Made by a program: the position numbers and the translations under genes. A stretch of DNA of 51,065 nucleotides from Nitrospirae bacterium GWC2_57_13 (lineage in GTDB: Bacteria; Nitrospirota; UBA9217): contig MHDZ01000039.1 of NCBI GenBank assembly GCA_001805055.1, positions 18,112 to 69,176 on the forward strand, read 5' to 3'. The notes under the pieces are model-generated. The model was not told where the DNA came from and searched no databases. It saw only the letters and a program-made list of their open reading frames with translations. Below are positions 7,496-18,285 of the stretch, one piece after another. Every line of letters begins with the position of its first letter. The stretch's first letter is position 1.

Positions 7496-9259
7496 TTAAA
7501 ACAGTCCTGAGACCTTGCCGGTATTTACATCCACGTCCACGCGACGGAATGCCGGGTTGGAACTCGTTCCAGGCATCAGGCTGATCGTTCCCGCGCAGGG
7601 GCAGAGGAACTTGGCCCCCGAGTAGATCAACACATCCCTGATCGGCAGGGTCCAGCCCTTGGGCACTCCCTTGAGGGTCGGATCGTGGGAGAGGCTCAGG
7701 TGGGTCTTGACCATCATGGTGGCATAGTCTGCGTACTTTGGATCGTCTTCCAGCATCTTTGCTTTGGCTTCAGCTTCAGGCAGCCAGGAAACACCATCCG
7801 CCCCGTACACTTCCTTGGCGATCTTCGCCACCCGGTCGCGCAGCTTCATCTCAAGCGGATAGAGGAACTTGAAATCGGTCTTCTCGTTGCAGGCGTCAAT
7901 GACCGCATCGGCCAACTCAAGCGCTCCGTCGCCGCCTTTGAGCCAGTGCTGGGATTCCGCGCAGCGTGCGCCGGCTGCCTCGGCTGCCTTCTTGACCGCG
8001 GCCACTTCGGCATTCGTATCGGTGTAAAACCGGTTGACGCAGACCACCGGGTTTATACCGGACTTGCGGATGACGTTGATCATGTGGACCATGTTGGCGC
8101 AGCCCTTTTCGACCAGGCCCACATTCTCCTTGGTGTACTCTTCGGGCAGGGCCTTGCCGGGCACCACCTTGGGGCCGCCGCCGTGCATTTTCAGGGCGCG
8201 GACGGTGGTGGTGAGCACTGAAACATGGGGTTTCAGGCCGCTGAAACGGGACTTGACGTTCCAGAACTTCTCAAAGCCGATGTCCGCGGCAAAGCCGGAC
8301 TCGGTCACGTGGTAGTCGAACAGCTTCAGGCCGACGCGGTCGGCGATGATGGAGGACTGGCCCACGGCGATATTGGCGAAAGGACCGGCATGCACCAGGC
8401 AGGGGTTGTATTCAGCCGTGCACATGAGGGTGGGATTAATGGTATTGCGCATGAAGGCGGCCATGGCATTGCCGACTTCCAGATCGCCCGTGGTAACGGG
8501 TTTGCCGCTTTTGTCGAAGGCAACGGTGATGTTGTTCAGCCGCTGTTTCAGGTCAGCGAGGTCTTTGGCTATGGACAGGATGGCCATGCACTCGGACCCG
8601 ACCGCGATGCCGAACTTGGACTGCATCATGAAGCCGTCCGTGCGTCCGCCGATGCCGATGATGATATTACGGAGGCTCTGGGCGCAGAAGTCGATGATCC
8701 ACCCCATCTCCACGCGGGTGGGGTCTATTTCAAGACGCCGCATCTTGGTGAGGCGGGCCAGCTGCTCGTCGTTATAGTTGCGCTCGTGCTGCATCCGGGA
8801 GGTCATCGCCACCATGGCCAGGTTGTGGGAATTCATGATGTCGTTAATGTCGCCGGTGAGGCCCAGAGAAAACTCGGTCATGGGGATCAGCAGGGAGTTG
8901 CCGCCGCCGGCCGCCGTGCCCTTCACGTTCATGGTCGGACCGCCTGAAGGCTGACGCAGCGCCCCGCCCACGTTGACACCGCGCTTGCCCAGGCCTTCCA
9001 TCAACCCGCATGAAGTGGTGCTTTTGCCTTCGCCCAGGGGGGTCGGGGTGATGGCCGTGACCTCGATGTACTTGCCGTCGGGCTTCTTTTTGAGACGTTC
9101 GTTGACCTTGAGAAAGTCGATCTTGGACAGGCGGCCCATGGGCAGCATCTCGTCCTTTTGCAGGCCCAGTTTCTCGCGCCACTCTTCCGGCGTGGGCATG
9201 TTCTTTTCCGCTTCTTCAGAAATCTGCCAGTCCGCTAACTTCGTTGCATCATAGGGCAT
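7496..9259 (-). CDS. fhs: Formate--tetrahydrofolate ligase
   Basis: 587 residues from the ATG at 9259 (AAGGAGG 7 nt upstream; the in-frame extension to 9310 is not supported). The enzyme activates formate with ATP onto tetrahydrofolate, giving 10-formyl-THF, step two of the Wood-Ljungdahl methyl branch. Visible family features include the P-loop-like [20 protein letters not shown], the [19 protein letters not shown] segment, the FAxDIGxEKF-type region ([15 protein letters not shown]) and the terminal [17 protein letters not shown]. Length and order are normal for bacterial Fhs. It is the last gene after the formate dehydrogenase modules, so formate made from CO2 is used by the next gene product. 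A strong terminator follows. Confidence 0.97.
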   Translation of the reverse strand: MPYDATKLADWQISEEAEKNMPTPEEWREKLGLQKDEMLPMGRLSKIDFLKVNERLKKKPDGKYIEVTAITPTPLGEGKSTTSCGLMEGLGKRGVNVGGALRQPSGGPTMNVKGTAAGGGNSLLIPMTEFSLGLTGDINDIMNSHNLAMVAMTSRMQHERNYNDEQLARLTKMRRLEIDPTRVEMGWIIDFCAQSLRNIIIGIGGRTDGFMMQSKFGIAVGSECMAILSIAKDLADLKQRLNNITVAFDKSGKPVTTGDLEVGNAMAAFMRNTINPTLMCTAEYNPCLVHAGPFANIAVGQSSIIADRVGLKLFDYHVTESGFAADIGFEKFWNVKSRFSGLKPHVSVLTTTVRALKMHGGGPKVVPGKALPEEYTKENVGLVEKGCANMVHMINVIRKSGINPVVCVNRFYTDTNAEVAAVKKAAEAAGARCAESQHWLKGGDGALELADAVIDACNEKTDFKFLYPLEMKLRDRVAKIAKEVYGADGVSWLPEAEAKAKMLEDDPKYADYATMMVKTHLSLSHDPTLKGVPKGWTLPIRDVLIYSGAKFLCPCAGTISLMPGTSSNPAFRRVDVDVNTGKVSGLF

Positions 9260-9377
9260 AACAATTCCTCCTTTTGGTTTCTTTAAATATGCGAGCCTCG
9301 CATGGCCCACAGTGAAATGATGTCTTTAAGACCCGGATTATATGGAATTTAAGAATAGTTCCGTTCGCGCCCTGCCG

Positions 9378-9836
9378 CTAATAACTGATCAAGAGCTTCA
9401 TGAGTTTTTCGTTCATAGAGTGGACATTCCTGCTCGCGATGCGCGCAATGGTCTTCATGATCTTGTACATCATGTTCGCATCACTCTGCTCGAACGCCTT
9501 GAAATCCTCGGTCTTGAAACGGTAGGCCTCCGTATCATCGATCGCTGTCGCATCCGCACCGTGCGTTGCCTTGTTCTCAATCACCGAAAGCTCGCCGAAG
9601 AGGTGGTTTTCCGAGAGCACGGCGAGGGTCTGCTTCCATCCGTCGGGCGTGTTCTTCGATATCTCCACCTTCCCCTGTTTCACAAGATAGATGCCCTTGG
9701 TGGGCTCGCCTTCCTTGAAGATCGACTTTCCTTTGGCGTAGTTCTCGACCGTGACCTTCTGCGCGATCAAGCCGAGCTCGGCGTCTGTCAGATCGCTGAA
9801 GAGCATCTGTTTCTTGAGTTCAGCTTTGTCGATCAT
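9378..9836 (-). CDS. Cyclic nucleotide-binding-fold protein (FDH module 1)
   Basis: A 152-residue protein that is a single cNMP-binding beta-barrel with flanking helices (GKSIFKEGEPTKGIYLVKQGKVEI; HLFGELSVIENKATHGADATA). It lacks the helix-turn-helix of Crp/Fnr regulators, so it is not a DNA-binding activator. The phosphate-binding cassette keeps FGE but has H-G-A-D where cAMP binders carry R-S/T-A, so canonical cyclic nucleotide binding is doubtful. A paralogue (15109-15567) occupies the same position after the second fdhA, showing that it belongs to the duplicated module. By inference it may sense a ligand or bind and modulate the formate dehydrogenase. Confidence 0.85.
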   Translation of the reverse strand: MIDKAELKKQMLFSDLTDAELGLIAQKVTVENYAKGKSIFKEGEPTKGIYLVKQGKVEISKNTPDGWKQTLAVLSENHLFGELSVIENKATHGADATAIDDTEAYRFKTEDFKAFEQSDANMMYKIMKTIARIASRNVHSMNEKLMKLLISY

Positions 9837-9935
9837 GTCTCCTCCTCGGTGTTTAAGGCAGAGAGAATAGTGATTGAGCGACTCAGGAATAAAGATTTGC
9901 CTTAATCTCTCTTCTCCATTTTCTCTCGACTGCTT

Positions 9936-12608
9936 TTATGCCTTCTCGAGCCGCACCGCAGATACCTTGAAGGATGGTATCTTGGCGATGGGGTCGAGTG
10001 TAGTGCTGCTCGTGAGCACGTTGGCCGCCGCTTCCTTGAAGTGGAACGGGATGAAGACCATGCCCTTTGCGGGCCGCTTCGTCACGACCGCCTTTACGGT
10101 TATGGAGCCGCGGCGCGAGCTGACCTTGACCCGGGAGCCGCCCTCGATGGCGAGCGCACCGGCGTCCTCGGGATGGATCTCCACGTAGGCTTCCGGCGAT
10201 ATTGCGTCGATGGGCTTCACCCGCCTCGTCATGCTGCCGGTGTGGTACTGAAAAAGCTGCCGCCCCGTGGTCAGGATGAAGGGATACTCCTGGTCAGGCT
10301 GCTCCGCCGACGGTTTGAACATGACCGTGGTGAACCTTCCCTTGCCGCGCGGGAATCCGCCCTTGAACAAGTATTGCGTGCCCGGATGGTCCGGCGTGGG
10401 ACATGGCCACTGCAGGCCCCCGTCATCGAGCCGGGCATAGCTCATGCCTGCAAGAGCGGGCCAGACCTGGCCGATCTCGCGGAAGATCTCGACCGTGTGC
10501 GGATAGTTCATCTCGTAGCCCATCCGCTTCGAGAGCTCTATGATGATGAGCGAGTCCTTCATGGCGATGCCCGGCGAGTTCACTGCCCTCCTTACGCGCT
10601 GTACGCGACGCTCGGAATTCGTAAAGGTGCCGACCTTCTCGGCGAAGGACGAGCCGGGAAGGACCACATGCGCCAGCTCCGCTGTCTCGGTCATAAAGAT
10701 GTCCTGGACCACCAGGAGTTCCAGCTTCTTGAGCGCCTTGATCGTGTGCGTGCAGTCGGGGTCCGAGACCACGGGGTTTTCGCCCATGATGTACAGGGCC
10801 TTCAAGGACCCTTTTTCCGCCGCAGGGATCATCTCCGTGGCGGTCATGCCTTCCTTCTCCGACAGCTTGACCTTCCAGAGGGCCTCGAATTTCTCCCGGA
10901 TCGCCGCGATCGCGACCCGTTGATAGCCGGGATACATGTTCGGGATGCAGCCCATGTCCGTCGACCCCTGCACATTGTTCTGACCGCGAAGTGGATTCAC
11001 GCCCGCAGCCTCCTTGCCGAGGTTGCCGGTCAAGAGCGCCAGGTTGGCGATGGAAAACACGTTCTCCGTGCCGTGGGCGTGCTGGGTGATCCCCATGGTG
11101 TAATAGATGCCGGCGCGATCCGATCCCGCATACAGGCGCGCGGCCTCGATGATCTTCTCCTTCGGCGCACCGGTGATCTTCGCCGCGTTCTCGGGCGTGT
11201 ATTCTTCGAGGTTCTTCCGGAACTCCTCGTCGAAGCCCTCTGTCATGGACTCGATGAAGTCCTTCTTGAAAAGCCCTTCCTTCAGGATCACGTGCATCAT
11301 CCCGTTCAGGAGCGCCACGTCCGTGCCGGGCCGGTGCTGGATCCAGATATCGGCAAAGCGGACCATCGGCACCCGCCGGGGGTCCGCGACGATGATCTTG
11401 GCGCCTTTCCGCTTCGCCTTGATCATGCGGAGCGCGATGATGGGGTGGCTCTCCTTGGTGTTCGAACCGATGACGAAAAGTACGTCATTGTTCTCGATCT
11501 CCGCGAGCGAGTTCGTCATGGCCCCGGAACCGAACACAGTGGCCAGACCGGCCACGGTCGAACTGTGTCAGAGGCGCGCGCAGTGATCGACGTTGTTCGT
11601 GCCGATCGCCGCGCGCATGAACTTCTGGAAGAGGTAGTTCTCCTCGTTCGAGCACCTGGCGGAGGACAGGCCGCCGATGGCGTCCGGGCCGTGCTTGCTC
11701 TTGATGGCGCCGAGCCGGGTGGCGACGTAGTCGAATGTTTCCTCCCAGGTCGCCTCGGCGAATTTCCCGTCCTTTTTGATGAGCGGTGTCTTGAGCCGGT
11801 CCGGGCTGTTGATGAAGCTGTAGCCGAACCGCCCCTTGACGCAGAGCCAGCCTTCGTTGATCGTGTCCGGCCTCGAGGTCACGCGGACCACTTCGTTCCT
11901 GCTCACATGCAGCGTCAGATTGCATCCGCACCCGCAGTAGGGGCAGATCGTGTCCACTTCCTGCACGTCCTTCTGCCTGCCCTTGCCCAGGGACTGCTTG
12001 CTCATGAGGGCGCCCGTTGGGCAGACGCTGACACACTGGCCGCAGAACTCGCAGTCCAGGTCCTTCTCGAAGGGCGGGGCGATTTTCGCGGTGAACCCCC
12101 GGCTCGTAAAATCAATGGCGCCTACCCCCTGTATGTCATAGCAGGCGCGCACGCATTTACCGCAGAGGATGCACTTCTCCATGTCACGCTCGATAAAGGG
12201 ATTCTGGTCCTTCACGAGACGCTGGCTGCGCTGGCCGTAGAACCGGTTGGTCCGGAGATCGTAAAAATAGGCCAGCTCCTGCAGGTTGCAATCGCCTGCC
12301 TTTTCGCAGACCATGCAGTCGTTCGGATGGTCCGAGAGGATGAGCTCCACGATGGTCCTGCGCCGCCGTTCGATCTCCTCGTTTGTGGACTGCACTCTCA
12401 TGCCTTCCGCCACCGGAGTCGTGCAGGCCGTGACCAGGCGCGGGATCCCCTGCACCTGAACGACGCAGAGCCTGCACCCTCCGAAGGGCTCGAGCCTGGA
12501 ATCGTCGCAGAGGGTGGGGATGAAGATACCGCTCCGCCTCGCCGCCTCAAGGACCGTGATGCCCTCCGGAACCACTATCTCCTGGTCATCGAGTGTGAAT
12601 CTCACCAT
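9936..12608 (-). CDS. fdhA: Formate dehydrogenase catalytic subunit, selenocysteine-containing (copy 1)
   Basis: An 890-residue Mo/W-bis-MGD subunit read through an in-frame UGA at 11570-11568 (Sec347, context CARL-U-HSSTVAG). It interconverts CO2 and formate. Iron-sulphur sites from the N-terminus: [2Fe-2S] C34/C45/C48/C62; NuoG-like cluster H94/C98/C101/C107; two [4Fe-4S] at C146-C156 and C186-C196; cofactor-proximal cluster C222/C225/C229/C256 (CPYCGCGC). The C-terminal part holds the molybdopterin-binding LFQYHTGSMTRR. The N-terminal NuoG-like arm fits an NAD- or ferredoxin-linked soluble enzyme with the NuoF- and NuoE-like partners encoded immediately upstream; it overlaps fdhB1 by 23 nt. 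Splitting at UGA would give two proteins, each missing half the active site, so recoding is strongly supported. Confidence 0.96.
11535..11567 (-). promoter_or_regulatory. SECIS-like hairpin of fdhA copy 1
   Basis: On the minus strand, 13 nt after the UGA, TGGCC-GGTCT-GGCCA (11554-11540) forms a 5-bp stem with apical loop GGTCT. Flanking CACAG/CTGTG (11567-11563 with 11539-11535) can close a lower stem. The GU-containing loop and spacing resemble the E. coli fdhF SECIS read by SelB. Confidence 0.8.
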
Positions 12609-14391
12609 AGACCGCTCTCTTTCTTACCGCCTGAAACTTGCAGGTCGCGAAACAGGCCCCGCACTTGATGCAGACGTCCTGCACGATCCGGTGGGGTTTT
12701 TTCTTTTCACCCACGATGGCGCCGGACGGGCATACCCGCACGCAGGCCATGCAGCCCTTGCAGAACTCCTCGAGCACCGTGAACGCGATGAAGGACTTGC
12801 AGACCCCCGCCGGGCAGCGCCGTTCGATGATATGGGCATCGTACTCATCCTTGAAGTACCGGATCGTGCTGAGCACCGGGTTTGGCGCTGTCTGGCCGAG
12901 GCCGCAGAGGGACGTCATTTTTATGTCTTCGCTCAGCTCCTGCAGCAGCTCCACGTCTCCCGGCCTGCCCTTGCCGCTCGTTATCCGGGTAAGGATCTCC
13001 AGAAGCCGCATCGTCCCTACCCGGCAGGGTATGCATTTTCCGCAAGACTCGGACTTGGTGAACTCGAGAAAATACTTCGCCACGTTCACCATGCAATCCG
13101 TTTCGTCGAGGACCACCATGCCTCCCGAACCCACGATGGAACCGGCGCTGGCGAGCGATTCATAGTCCACGGATGTTTCCATCAGACTCGCGGGAATGCA
13201 GCCTCCCGAAGGGCCGCCGGTCTGGACCGCCTTGAGCTTCCGGTCTCCTTCGATGCCGCCCCCGATGTCAAAGATGATCTCCCTGAGGGAAATGCCGAAC
13301 GGCACTTCGATGAGGCCCGAGTTCCTGATCTTTCCGGTGAGCGCGAACACCTTGGTGCCCTTGCTCTTCTCCGTGCCGAAGCCCGCAAACCATCCGGACC
13401 CCTTCCGCATGATGTACGGGACGTTCGCCAGGGTCTCGACGTTATTGATCACCGTCGGCTTTCCCCACAACCCCTTCTGGGCGGGGAACGGTGGTTTAGC
13501 CCGCGGCATGCCGCGATTTCCCTCGATGGAAGCGATGAGCGCCGTTTCCTCCCCGCACACAAAGGCGCCTGCGCCGAGCTTGACCTTGATGTCGAAATCG
13601 AACCCCGTGTTCTGGATGTTCCTGCCGAGGAAGCCCCGCTCGCGCGCCTGGCCCAGCGCGATCGTAAGCCGCTGGACCGCCAGAGGATACTCGGCCCGGA
13701 TGTACACGTAGCCCCGCTGCGCTCCGATGGCATAGGCGCCGATGAGCATGCCCTCGATCACTGCATGAGGATTCCCTTCGACCAGGGAACGGTCCATGAA
13801 CGCGCCGGGGTCCCCCTCATCGGCGTTGCAGATAATGTACTTCGTGTCCCCGGGCTCGTTCCTCGCCATCTCCCACTTGAGGCCCGTGGGGAATCCCGCA
13901 CCGCCGCGGCCCCTCAGCCCTGATCGTTTCAGTTCTTCGATGATATCGGTCGGGGCCAGGGAGGTGAGCGACTTCAGGGCCGCCTCATACCCGCCGCGCC
14001 CGGCATAGGCCTCAATGTCCTCGGGATCCATCTCGCCGCAGTCGGCAAGCACCGCCCTCACCTGTTTGCCGTGGAAGGTATGGTAGTCTTCCTTGACGAG
14101 CCACTCCTGCACCGGCTGCCCCCCGGCGAGATGCTCCTCCACGATGCGTTTCACCATGTCCGGCTTGATGTACTCATAGGTGTGCTTGCCGCCGTTCTCG
14201 ATCACGTCCACCAGCACATCGCGGGCGCAGAATCCCCGGCAGCCCACTTTGTGGGCCGCGCAGTGTTTCTTCACCGAGGCGGCAATGTCCGCCGATGCCA
14301 GGGCATCCTCGAAGGCGGACATCACCGCTTCGCCGCCCGCGGCGATTCCGCCGGTGCCCATGCAGATGTTTATCGTTATATCTCCGGGCAT
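12586..14391 (-). CDS. fdhB: Formate dehydrogenase NuoF-like diaphorase subunit (copy 1)
   Basis: 601 residues. N-terminal thioredoxin-like [2Fe-2S] domain (INICMGTGGIAAGGEA; KKHCAAHKVGCRGFC), then the NuoF/HydB FMN-NADH domain with intact GLRGRGGAGFPTGLKW, CNADEGDPGAFMDR and CGEETALIASIEG, then the [4Fe-4S] motif ESCGKCIPCRVG...SLCGLG, and a C-terminal 2[4Fe-4S] ferredoxin (CKGCMACVRVC; CIKCGACFATC). It should pass electrons between NAD(H) and the formate dehydrogenase catalytic subunit; the extra ferredoxin domain allows ferredoxin coupling or electron bifurcation, which is inference. It overlaps fdhA1 and follows fdhC1 by 11 nt. Unlike copy 2, its FMN/NADH site is complete. Confidence 0.94.
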   Translation of the reverse strand: MPGDITINICMGTGGIAAGGEAVMSAFEDALASADIAASVKKHCAAHKVGCRGFCARDVLVDVIENGGKHTYEYIKPDMVKRIVEEHLAGGQPVQEWLVKEDYHTFHGKQVRAVLADCGEMDPEDIEAYAGRGGYEAALKSLTSLAPTDIIEELKRSGLRGRGGAGFPTGLKWEMARNEPGDTKYIICNADEGDPGAFMDRSLVEGNPHAVIEGMLIGAYAIGAQRGYVYIRAEYPLAVQRLTIALGQARERGFLGRNIQNTGFDFDIKVKLGAGAFVCGEETALIASIEGNRGMPRAKPPFPAQKGLWGKPTVINNVETLANVPYIMRKGSGWFAGFGTEKSKGTKVFALTGKIRNSGLIEVPFGISLREIIFDIGGGIEGDRKLKAVQTGGPSGGCIPASLMETSVDYESLASAGSIVGSGGMVVLDETDCMVNVAKYFLEFTKSESCGKCIPCRVGTMRLLEILTRITSGKGRPGDVELLQELSEDIKMTSLCGLGQTAPNPVLSTIRYFKDEYDAHIIERRCPAGVCKSFIAFTVLEEFCKGCMACVRVCPSGAIVGEKKKPHRIVQDVCIKCGACFATCKFQAVRKRAVYGEIHTR

Positions 14392-14402
14392 ATCGTTGGC
14401 CC

Positions 14403-14882
14403 CTAAGCCTTCTCCTTCTCAGACTCCTTTTTCTCGAGCTTCTTGACCAGTTTCATCAGGCGGTCCGAGGACATTTTTCCGTACACTTCCTTGTCGATGA
14501 CGACAACAGGCGCGATACTGCAGGCTCCGAGGCAATTGACCTTTTCGACGGTGAATTTTCGGTCTTCAGTGGTGTCTTCGTCGGGCAGAAGGTGAAGTTC
14601 GCTCGTGAGGCTGCTGATGAGCCATTCCGAGCCTTTCACGTGGCAGGCGGTGCCGGTGCAGGCCGTAATGCAGTGCTTTCCGCGCGGTTTGAGGTGGAAC
14701 TGGGAGTAGAACGTGGCGATTCCGTAAAAACGGGCGGGGGGGACATCGAGACGATCGGAGATCCAGGAGATCGCGTCTTCAGGCAGATACCCGAACTCGT
14801 TCTCGATGTCCTGCAGGATAGAGATAACGTTTCCCTCGTTCTGCAGATAATTGTTGAGTATTCCCTCGAGCCTCTGCTCCAT
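14403..14882 (-). CDS. fdhC: Formate dehydrogenase NuoE-like [2Fe-2S] subunit (copy 1)
   Basis: 159 residues of the NuoE/24-kDa thioredoxin-like family: N-terminal helical bundle (EQRLEGILNNYLQNEGNVIS) and [2Fe-2S] ligands in CTGTACHVKG and CLGACSIAP. It normally forms a heterodimer with the NuoF-like subunit and carries an electron-transfer or storage cluster. First gene of FDH module 1; the ATG follows GGGCGAGGCG. The charged C-terminal tail (KKLEKKESEKEKA) is not part of the fold. A 226-nt spacer to the preceding gene shows no coding sequence. Confidence 0.93.
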   Translation of the reverse strand: MEQRLEGILNNYLQNEGNVISILQDIENEFGYLPEDAISWISDRLDVPPARFYGIATFYSQFHLKPRGKHCITACTGTACHVKGSEWLISSLTSELHLLPDEDTTEDRKFTVEKVNCLGACSIAPVVVIDKEVYGKMSSDRLMKLVKKLEKKESEKEKA

Positions 14883-15108
14883 CGTTTTCGCCTCGCCCTG
14901 CCGGGGAATCGGGGGCCTTCCTATGGTTTCGAAGTGGCCTGCTCACAGCGTGGGCGGCTTTCCACGTCTGGATGAACGCCGAGGCCGCACGAGCACCAAA
15001 TTACACACTCACTTCTTGGAAGATGCAAACACGATAATATAGACGGGAAAAAATTGCAAGGACGAAGTAGGTATGAATAAAGGTCGCCCTGTCGCTTCCT
15101 GACTCGCA

Positions 15109-15567
15109 TCAGTAATTCACCAGGGCCTTCAGAAACTTCTCGTTCATCCGCCGCACGTTCAGTCCGCCGATAATGGCAATGTTCTTTATGATCTTGAGCA
15201 TCAGCACCGGGTCCGTCCGCTCAAGCTCCTCGAAGGCCGTATCGGCAAGAACATAGAGTTCGGCCGGATCGATTGCCCGCGCATCCGTGGCGTGATTCGA
15301 TCTTTCGAGCAGGGCGATCTCGCCGAGGAAGTGGTCGCGGGCCAGGAGGACCAGCGGCTGACGCCAGCCGTCCGCCGTGGTCTTGGAGATCTCGATTCTT
15401 CCCGACCGGATCATGTACACACCGCGGCAGGGCGTGCTCTCCTTGAACACATACTCGTCCTTTGCGAACCGTGCCGTTTCGAGCAGAGAAGCGATCTTCA
15501 CCACCTCGGCGTGCTCGAGCCCCCGCAAAAGCGACTGGGTCTTGATTTCCGTTGCCAGGTCCGGCAT
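15109..15567 (-). CDS. Cyclic nucleotide-binding-fold protein (FDH module 2)
   Basis: 152 residues, the same length and architecture as the copy at 9378-9836: a lone cNMP-binding barrel (DEYVFKESTPCRGVYMIRSG; HFLGEIALLERSNHATDARA) with a C-terminal MNEKFLKALVNY like MNEKLMKLLISY in the other copy. The usual cassette arginine is again absent (NHATDA). GGAGGGATAG, which includes the fdhA2 stop codon, serves as its ribosome-binding site, so it is co-transcribed with fdhA2. No DNA-binding domain. Proposed role: ligand-dependent accessory protein of the formate dehydrogenase, by context only. Confidence 0.85.
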   Translation of the reverse strand: MPDLATEIKTQSLLRGLEHAEVVKIASLLETARFAKDEYVFKESTPCRGVYMIRSGRIEISKTTADGWRQPLVLLARDHFLGEIALLERSNHATDARAIDPAELYVLADTAFEELERTDPVLMLKIIKNIAIIGGLNVRRMNEKFLKALVNY

Positions 15568-15570
15568 GAT

Positions 15571-18285
15571 CTATCCCTCCTGGGCGAGCCGTTCGACCTT
15601 CACGGCCGTGATCTTGAATTCCGGCGTCTTGGAAAAGGCATCCAGCGCCTCATTGTTCGTCAGGACGTTCACCGCAGCCTCGGCATAGTGCATAGGTATG
15701 AAGATCTCACCGCGCCTGACCCGTTCGGTGATGCGTGCCGTAAGCCTGATGCTCCCCCGGCGCGACGTCACGCGCACCGTCTCATCCTGGCTGATGCGCA
15801 TATGCTCCGCATCTTCGGGATGGATCTCGGCATAGGGCTTGCCGGCATGGGACTCGATCGGGGCCGCCCGCCTCGTCATGGAGCCGAAATGGTACTGAAA
15901 CAGATTTCGCCCTGTCGTAAGCACGAGAGGATACTCCCGATCCGCACGCTCCACGGGCGGCGCCATGGACACGGCAGTGAAGGACACCTTTCCGCGCGGG
16001 AACCCCCCTTTGTAGAGAAACTCAGTGCCGGGGTGGCTCCTCGTCGGGCAGGGCCACTGGATACCCCCCCGCTCAAGCCGTCCATAGGTGATCCCTTCAA
16101 GCGCAGGCCAGAGGCGCCCAAGCTCCTCAAAGATCTCTTCCGGAGATTCGTAACGCATCTCATACCCGAGACGCTTTGAAAGCTCCGCGATGACCCGCCA
16201 ATCCTCCCGCGCCTCGCCAGGGGGTTCCACGGCTTTCCTGACACGCTGGACGCGCCGATCGGTGTTTATGAAGGTCCCGTCCTTCTCGGCAAAGCACGTT
16301 GCAGGAAGCACTACATCGGCCAGCATCCCCGTCTCGGTGAGGAAAATGTCCTGCACCACGAGGAAATCGAGCTTCTGAAATCCTTTTCGCGTGTGCTCCG
16401 TGTTCGGGTCTCCGAGGACGGGGTTCTCGCCCATGACATAGAGCGCTTTGACAGCTCCCTCCAGGGCCTTTCCGGTGATCTCCGTCGCCGCGAGGCCGGG
16501 CCGGACCGAAAGCGGCATGGCCCAGGCCCTCTCGAAGGTTTGCTGCACCAGCGGGATGTCCACGCGCTGGTACCCGGGGTAGACGTTCGGCAGGCAACCG
16601 GCGTCGCAGGCGCCCTGCACGTTGTTCTGGCCCCGGAGCGGATTGATGCCGGTGAAGGGCCTGCCGATGTTCCCGGTGAGCAGCGCCAGGTTTGCCACGG
16701 CGTTCACGTTCGCTGTTCCCTGGGCGTGCTGCGTGATGCCCATGGTGTAATAGATGGCGGCGCGACGCGAGCAGCCGTAAATACGCGCGGCGCGTACGAG
16801 GTCGCCCTTCGGAACGCCGGTGAGCTTCTCGCCGGCTTCCGGCGTGAATGCATCGAGGGACGCCCTCCAGTCATTGAAGCCCGTGGTCTGCTCATTGATG
16901 AACTGTTCGTTGATCAGGCCCTCTTTCAGGATCACATGGGCCATGGTGTTGAGCAGCGCGATGTCCGTGCCAGGCCGCTGCTGCAGCCAGAGCTCCGCGA
17001 ACCTGACGAGCGGGACCCGCCGGGGGTCGGCGATGATGATCTTCGCTCCCTTTCTCCGCGCTTTCAGCATCATGTTCGCGATGACCGGGTGCGCCTCTTT
17101 CGTGTTCGATCCGGTAATGAAGAGCACTTCATTATCCTCAATCTCGCGCAGCGAGTTGGTCATGGCGCCGGAGCCGAATAGGGTGGCCAGACTGGCCACC
17201 GTGGCAGCGTGTCAGAGACGGGCGCAGTGGTCCACGTTGTTCGTTCCGACCGCTGCGCGCATGAATTTTTGGAAGAGGTAGTTGTCTTCAGTGGTGCAGC
17301 GGGCCGAGGAGAGCCCGGCGATGGCGTCAGGGCCGTATTGCTCCTTCACCCTCTTCAGTCGCGAAGCAACTACGCCCAGTGCCTCATCCCACGTTGCCGG
17401 CTCCAGGTCCCCGCCCTTCCTCCGCCGGATGAGCGGGGTCTTCAGTCGATCCGGGCTCGATACAAACTGGTATCCGAAGCGCCCCTTCACGCACAGCAGC
17501 CCGTCGTTCACACCCCGGCCTTCCTTTGCCGTGACACGGACGATCTCGTTCTCCTTCACATGGAGAGAGAGTGTGCATCCCACACCGCAATAGGGGCAGG
17601 TCGATTCGACCTCGCGCATGTTCCAGTACCGTCCCCGCGCGACCCAATTCTTTCCTATGAGAGCGCCGGTCGGGCAGACCATGACGCACTGGCCGCAAAA
17701 TTCGCAATTAAGGTCCTGCTCGAAGGGCGGACAGACCTTGGCCCAGAACCCCTTATAGGCGAAATCGATGGCGCCCACACCCTGCACCTCGTCGCAGATC
17801 TTGACGCACCGGCCGCAGAGAATGCACTTCTCCATGTCCCGATCGATGAACGGATTGCCGTCCTTCTGAGCGTACTGGCGCCGTTCGCCGCGGAACACGG
17901 GATTCCTGATGCTGTACTTGTAGGCCAGCTCCTGGAGCTCGCACTCGCCCGTCTTCTGGCAGACCATGCAGTCGTAGGGGTGGTCGGAAAGGATCAGATC
18001 GATAAGATCTCGCCGCATGTTCTCCACATAGGGAGAATTGGTGATTACCTCCATGCCCCCGGACACGGGCGTCGTACACGCGGTCACGAGCGTGCCGCCC
18101 ACTTCGACGATGCAGACCCTGCACGCCCCCGAACGCGAAACCTTCGGGTGGTAGCAGAGCGCGGGGATCGTAATGCCCACCTGTTTCGCTGCGTCCAGGA
18201 TGGTCGTGCCGGAAGGCACGGAGATCTGCTTGCCGTCGATGACAAGAGATATACTGTTTATGGGTTTTTCCATTGTTTTCGTCAC
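15571..18285 (-). CDS. fdhA: Formate dehydrogenase catalytic subunit, selenocysteine-containing (copy 2)
   Basis: 904 residues including Sec358 encoded by UGA at 17214-17212 (CARL-U-HAATVASLATLFGSG). The domain order is that of copy 1: N-terminal [2Fe-2S] C44/C55/C58/C70, NuoG-type His/Cys cluster (HPYDCMVCQKTGEC), two [4Fe-4S] repeats (CILCGRCVKIC; CEFCGQCVMVC), the cofactor cluster CPYCGVGC and LFQYHFGSMTRR. It starts with GTG in a GTGA overlap with the fdhB2 stop; an ATG four codons later is possible. It is clearly paralogous to copy 1 across its length, yet visibly diverged, so the duplication is not recent. It sits with a NuoF-like partner that has lost its FMN/NADH loop, so its electron acceptor may differ. 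Confidence 0.95.
17182..17200 (-). promoter_or_regulatory. SECIS-like hairpin of fdhA copy 2
   Basis: GGTGGCC and GGCCACC form a perfect 7-bp stem with loop AGTCT (minus strand), beginning 11 nt after the UGA. The 11-nt spacing and U-containing apical loop match what SelB needs in E. coli fdhF. Confidence 0.82.

Noticed and set aside
9340-9400. Promoter for fhs with TATAAT near 9340
   Set aside because: A -10-like word exists, but no acceptable -35 at 16-18 nt; fhs is more simply read from the FDH transcript.
11568-11570. UGA as the true stop of a 346-residue ferredoxin-like protein
   Set aside because: The downstream frame begins with the catalytic-site sequence expected after Sec/Cys in FdhA and a SECIS-like hairpin follows, so read-through is much more likely.
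10041-12668. A long open frame (875 codons) on the plus strand opposite fdhA1
   Set aside because: It is antisense to an unmistakable Fe-S/molybdopterin enzyme, its translation is low in recognisable motifs and rich in R/H/D, and it arises from the high GC third positions of the real gene.
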